NCBI GenBank assembly: GCA_030637455.1
Contig: DAOWGL010000034.1
Coordinates: forward strand, 1 to 16,278
Length of the DNA: 16,278 nt
Source: Candidatus Nitrosopumilus sp.
GTDB taxonomy: Archaea > Thermoproteota > Nitrososphaeria > Nitrososphaerales > Nitrosopumilaceae
Direction: 5' to 3'
Shown in pieces: positions 12,995-16,278 of the stretch (positions are counted from its first letter, which is position 1; the number at the start of each line of letters is the position of its first letter). The position numbers were made by a program, and so were the translations under genes. Below the pieces are notes generated by a model that did not search any database, was not told where the DNA came from, and saw only the letters and a list, made by a program, of their open reading frames with translations.

Positions 12995-13714
12995 TTATTT
13001 TTTAAATAGTGAAACTAATTTTGGTAGAATTTCTACACTTGTATTTCTAATAATTTCATCCATTTCTTCTGACATCTCTGTTTTTTCTGGATTAATTTCA
13101 ATTAATGTTGCATTATTTTGTTTTGCATATAGTGGAAGTGTATTTGCTGGAGATACTACAAGCGATGTTCCCACTATCACCATTAAATCACATTGACTTG
13201 CAAATTTAATAGCATTTTGCCATACATCTTGTGGTAGTGGTTCTCCAAACCATACTACATCAGGTCTTAGTATATTCCCACATTTACAAATTGGTGGAAA
13301 ATCAGAAATTTCAGTTAAAATTTCTTCATTATAATCACAAACAGAACATTTGATCTTTACAATACTTCCATGTAATTCTAGAACATTCGAACTTCCAGCT
13401 TTTTTGTGTAATCCATCAATATTTTGTGTTAGAACCATAACTTGGGCATACTTTTCAAGTTCAGCAATTGCATTATGCCCTGGATTTGGTTGTGCCTGAA
13501 AAATATTACTTCTTCTCTCATTATACCATTCCCACACCAATTTGGGATTTTCATAAAATGCGTCAATGGTAGCAAGCTTCATTGGATCATAATTTCGCCA
13601 TAATCCGTCTTTGTCTCTAAATGTGGGGATTCCACTTTCTTGTGAAATTCCAGCTCCCGTGACAAAAACAATTTTTTTATAATTTTTAATTTGATCACTG
13701 ATTGATTCAAACAT
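12995..13714 (-). CDS. NAD-dependent protein deacylase (sirtuin, class III-like)
   Basis: Sir2-family enzyme using NAD+ to remove acyl groups from lysine. In 239 residues: GAGIS (20-24), GIPTFRDKDGLW (28-39), QNIDGLH (97-103), catalytic His115 in LHG, zinc ligands Cys123, Cys126, Cys143 and Cys145, and PDVVWFGE (151-158). The second zinc pair is CxC instead of the usual CxxC. YNERR puts Tyr64 and Arg67 at the positions that bind the carboxylate of succinyl/malonyl-lysine in SIRT5 and CobB, so acidic acyl groups are plausible substrates. It is the last gene of the prs-trm11-rnz operon, one base after rnz, and meets the upstream surface-protein gene tail to tail. Confidence 0.92.
   Translation of the reverse strand: MFESISDQIKNYKKIVFVTGAGISQESGIPTFRDKDGLWRNYDPMKLATIDAFYENPKLVWEWYNERRSNIFQAQPNPGHNAIAELEKYAQVMVLTQNIDGLHKKAGSSNVLELHGSIVKIKCSVCDYNEEILTEISDFPPICKCGNILRPDVVWFGEPLPQDVWQNAIKFASQCDLMVIVGTSLVVSPANTLPLYAKQNNATLIEINPEKTEMSEEMDEIIRNTSVEILPKLVSLFKK
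12998..13003 (+). terminator. T6 tract after the plus-strand frame ending at 12993
   Basis: Six T residues begin five bases after the TAG at 12991-12993. The tract lies inside the opposing sir2 coding region, so plus-strand termination would occur antisense to sir2. Confidence 0.35.
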
Positions 13715-13715
13715 T

Positions 13716-14615
13716 TCATTTAATTTCTATCTCTAAGAGATCTTTTGCAGTAATTACTGAATCATGAATTTCTTTAGCTTCTTTCAAATGTCCTTCTTCA
13801 TTTTTGTATCTAGCTGAAAAATGTGTTAAAACTAAATTTTTCACTTTAGCATTTTTTCCTAATATTGCAGCTTGCTTTGCAGTAGAATGATATGTATCCT
13901 TTGCTCTGTCTTTTTCTTCTTCTAAAAATGTTGAATCAAATACTAGATAATCACAATTCTCAAAAAATTTTTCTAATTCCATAGTTGGCATTGTATCACC
14001 AGAAATTCCAATTTTTTTACCTGGACGTTTTTCTCCTAATATTTGATCTGGCTTTATTATTTTATCATTAATTGTAATATCATGACCTTTTTGTAAATCA
14101 CTCCATAGTTTTCCTTCAGGGATTCCTAATTGTTTAGCCTTATCTAGATTAAATCGTCCAGGTTTATCTTTTTCTTCAAATAAATATGAAAAAGCAATTA
14201 CTGAATGATTTGCTTTACATACGTAAATAGAAAATTTTTCATCCTCAAACACTTTTCCTTCTTTGATGGTAGTAATTAAAACAGGAAATGATAATCCAAA
14301 ATTTAACACTTTGATGTTTGCTGCAATGAATTCTTCAATTCCATTTGGTCCAAAAATTTCTAATGTTTCAGTTCTATTTTGCATTGACATAGTTTGTAAT
14401 AATCCTAAAATTCCTACACAATGATCTCCATGCATATGTGTAACAAACAATTTCATTTTTTTATTCCAACCCAAACCTGATTTCATAAATGATATTTGAG
14501 TAGATTCTCCTGCATCAAACATTAAGATCTCACCATCTCTTTCTAAACAAATACATGATAATCCTCTATTTTCAGTGGGTTGGGCAGCAGAAGTACCTAG
14601 GAATACAAGTTTCAT
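13716..14615 (-). CDS. rnz: Ribonuclease Z (tRNA 3'-end endonuclease)
   Basis: Zinc-dependent metallo-beta-lactamase-fold nuclease that removes the 3' trailer of pre-tRNAs, leaving an end ready for CCA addition. The 299 residues are the short form. Ligands are all present: His60, His62, Asp64 and His65 in THMHGDH, then His137, Asp207 (SGDT) and His265 (LTHFSARY); the HST motif (His243) is also present. PGRFN (152-156) matches the family. Its ATG overlaps the trm11 stop as ATGA, and sir2 follows by one base. The tRNA-Pro gene in this window lacks CCA, so it would be a typical substrate. Confidence 0.95.
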   Translation of the reverse strand: MKLVFLGTSAAQPTENRGLSCICLERDGEILMFDAGESTQISFMKSGLGWNKKMKLFVTHMHGDHCVGILGLLQTMSMQNRTETLEIFGPNGIEEFIAANIKVLNFGLSFPVLITTIKEGKVFEDEKFSIYVCKANHSVIAFSYLFEEKDKPGRFNLDKAKQLGIPEGKLWSDLQKGHDITINDKIIKPDQILGEKRPGKKIGISGDTMPTMELEKFFENCDYLVFDSTFLEEEKDRAKDTYHSTAKQAAILGKNAKVKNLVLTHFSARYKNEEGHLKEAKEIHDSVITAKDLLEIEIK

Positions 14616-15559
14616 TTTATCAGAATTGTTCTTGTCAAGCTTTTATGCCTATAGATATGATATTTTTTTAATCCACTTAATTTTGAGTTAAAATCCATTT
14701 CTTTTTTGTACATAATTGCCACTCTCTTTCGTTTAGGTAGCATTGAGAAAAATTTCTTCAATATTTCTTGAGGTTTTTCTGATGTTTTTGAGGCTGTTCC
14801 ATATGGCAAATCAGTTACAATCCCATTAAATTTATCTGATATTTTTGATAATCCATGAAATTCTGAGTTCAAAACTTCCGAATGATAATTATTCACTTTA
14901 ATATTTTTTTTAGCAATTTCACACATTTTTTCATCAAAATCCAATCCTATCCCATGAATTCCCATAGATTCTGCTTCAAGTAATGTAGTGCCTGTTCCAC
15001 AAAACGGATCACACACGGTCTCTCCTTTTTTCATTCCAATTAGATTAATCATTACTCTGGTTAATTTCCAATCCAATTCATGAGGGTATTTTTTGATCTT
15101 TTTTGGTCTTATTTGTTCTTTAGATCGTTTTGAAAATCCAAAAAAGTTTTCATTATTTGTAAAAATTAGATATACTGTAATATCTGGATTTTCTAAATTC
15201 ACTTTTGCATGAGAAAACTTTGATATCATATCTCCCATAGAACTTTCTAATTCTGGAACATTGAATTGATTTGATGATAAATTAATCACTCTGCAAACAA
15301 AACTTTTTGCATTTTTCAAAACCCCGAGATTTTCTTCATCTAGAAATAATCCTGACATTTTTCGTAAAATTTGTCCTGAAATTTTTACAAAAGTAGCACG
15401 TTTTGTTATTTCATTTACATTTGTTTTAGATTGAACAATTACTAAATTAGAAATTATTTTGATTTTAGAGAATCTATCATACATTTTTGCTATTGCTGTG
15501 ATTTCATCCGTTGCAAGTTCTAGATGATCTTTAGATAAAACAAAAAAACTTTCTGGCAT
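14612..15559 (-). CDS. tRNA (guanine(10)-N2)-methyltransferase, Trm11/Trm-G10 family
   Basis: SAM-dependent enzyme predicted to form m2G or m2,2G at tRNA position 10. In 315 residues, the N-terminal part (about 1-150) is a THUMP-type RNA-binding region beginning FFVLSKDH. RPKKIKKYPHELDWKLTR (151-168) leads into a Rossmann methyltransferase domain. That domain has the SAM-binding DPFCGTGTTLLEA (184-196), GLDFDE (205-210) and the catalytic TDLPYG (249-254), an [ND]PPY-type motif with Leu in the second position. Start ATG 15559 is two bases after the prs stop, and its TGA overlaps the rnz ATG. The tRNA-Pro here does carry G10. Confidence 0.9.
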   Translation of the reverse strand: MPESFFVLSKDHLELATDEITAIAKMYDRFSKIKIISNLVIVQSKTNVNEITKRATFVKISGQILRKMSGLFLDEENLGVLKNAKSFVCRVINLSSNQFNVPELESSMGDMISKFSHAKVNLENPDITVYLIFTNNENFFGFSKRSKEQIRPKKIKKYPHELDWKLTRVMINLIGMKKGETVCDPFCGTGTTLLEAESMGIHGIGLDFDEKMCEIAKKNIKVNNYHSEVLNSEFHGLSKISDKFNGIVTDLPYGTASKTSEKPQEILKKFFSMLPKRKRVAIMYKKEMDFNSKLSGLKKYHIYRHKSLTRTILIK

Positions 15560-15561
15560 AA

Positions 15562-16278
15562 TTAAATTGCCTTTGCAATTATACTAGAAATGTCTACAAT
15601 AGATGTTTTACCTGGGATTGTATTTGCACTAATAATTTTTGTAACACCAGCTTTTTTAATTCTTTTTTCTGCATCATTCATTAAAAGTGCATGTGTACAT
15701 GCAACATAGACTTTTTTACATTTTTGTTTTTTAAGAAATTGGGTAGCTTTCACAATACTTCCTCCGGTACTAATCATATCATCAACTAATATCAAATCTC
15801 TATTTGCAACTTCATTTAGATTCTTTGTTTTAATCTGAACCTTACCTGTTTTTCTATCTCTTTTTTTCTCTAAAGCAATGTATTCTGAACCTAATTCTTT
15901 TGCAAATTCTTGTGCCCTTTCTTTTCCTCCTTGGTCTGGCGATACAACAAGTGGATTTTTCAGGCTCAATTTCTTGAAATATCGTACAAGTTCGGGAATT
16001 GCAGAAACATTCTTTGTTTTAATAGAAAAATGTTTGAATCCAATCATACTGTGAATATCAACTGCTATAATTTTTGATGCACCAGCTCCTTTGAATAATT
16101 TACCAAGAACTTTCATCGTCACAATTTCTCCTGGTAAAAATTCTCTATCCTGTCTTGCATATCCCATATATGGAATTACAGCAATTACTTCTGATGATGT
16201 TTCTTTTGCTTTTGAAATTAGTGATAATGCTTGAAGTAGATTTGTATCAACTGGAGGGTAAATTGATTGTACGACAAT
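15562..16278 (-). CDS. prs: Ribose-phosphate pyrophosphokinase (partial, N-terminus outside window)
   Basis: Makes PRPP from ribose 5-phosphate and ATP for nucleotide, His and Trp synthesis. The visible 238 codons run open to the window edge. The Met at 16167 is internal: upstream codons encode YPPVDTNLLQAL and VIAVIPYMGYARQDRE, the conserved core of the family. Downstream are VDIHS, SPDQGGKERA and the PRPP-binding loop VDDMISTGGS (165-174 of the visible part). Roughly 50 N-terminal residues and the promoter lie outside the window. It is the most upstream visible gene of the operon leading into trm11, rnz and sir2. Confidence 0.95.
   Translation of the reverse strand: MVVQSIYPPVDTNLLQALSLISKAKETSSEVIAVIPYMGYARQDREFLPGEIVTMKVLGKLFKGAGASKIIAVDIHSMIGFKHFSIKTKNVSAIPELVRYFKKLSLKNPLVVSPDQGGKERAQEFAKELGSEYIALEKKRDRKTGKVQIKTKNLNEVANRDLILVDDMISTGGSIVKATQFLKKQKCKKVYVACTHALLMNDAEKRIKKAGVTKIISANTIPGKTSIVDISSIIAKAI

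Noticed and set aside
15562..16167. A complete 201-residue prs gene starting at ATG 16167
   Set aside because: Conserved PRPP synthetase sequence continues in frame upstream to the window edge, so this Met is internal and the gene is truncated by the window.

Overview
The window is AT-rich and reads as a Thaumarchaeota (Nitrososphaerota) chromosome segment, most likely a Nitrosopumilus-like marine ammonia oxidiser. The archaeal assignment is firm: thermosome, Gins51-type GINS subunit, archaeal class I CCA-adding enzyme, UPF0200 and UPF0201 families, a tRNA gene without encoded CCA, and TATA boxes about 25-27 nt ahead of start codons, implying leaderless mRNAs. The genus-level guess is inference from the flavour of the proteins. 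No mobile element, CRISPR array or prophage is visible. Genes are packed tightly, and no gene-free stretch exceeds about 150 bases.

Layout. 1-114: C-terminal end of an unidentified gene. 117-1439 (-): glyA, divergent from the thermosome gene (+, to 3252). 3307-3585 (+): three-helix membrane protein, meeting glutamine synthetase (5054-3582, -) tail to tail. 5096-5653 (+): Gins51-type replication subunit, then a small membrane protein. 5996-6223 (-): AN1 zinc-finger protein. 6301-8221 (+): SDR oxidoreductase plus an FCSD/SQR-like flavoprotein, an apparent two-gene operon. 8223-8432 (-): small Cys-containing protein. 8489-8562 (+): tRNA-Pro(GGG). 8563-11172 (-): operon thpR-cca-kinase. 11239-12188 (+): UPF0200-UPF0201 pair. 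12267-12993 (+): an apparently broken or split surface-type protein. 12995-16278 (-): operon prs-trm11-rnz-sir2, running off the right edge.

How it works together. The right half is dominated by RNA maturation: the tRNA-Pro gene lacks CCA and lies beside the CCA-adding enzyme, a 2',3'-cyclic RNA phosphodiesterase, RNase Z, a tRNA G10 methyltransferase and a predicted exosome-linked protein (UPF0201). The left half is housekeeping: C1/serine metabolism, protein folding, nitrogen assimilation and replication.

Items most worth a second look: (i) the CCA enzyme has Asn116 where archaeal homologues carry the third metal-binding Asp; (ii) the open reading frames at 12267-12626 and 12616-12993 look like one anchored protein interrupted by a stop and a frame change; (iii) a COG2112-type kinase whose catalytic-loop motif is HGEL, overlapping cca by 26 nt; (iv) a flavoprotein keeping the two Cys of flavocytochrome c sulfide dehydrogenase; (v) a sirtuin with the Tyr/Arg signature of acidic-acyl deacylases; (vi) repeated tail-to-tail junctions where one TTAA supplies both stop codons.
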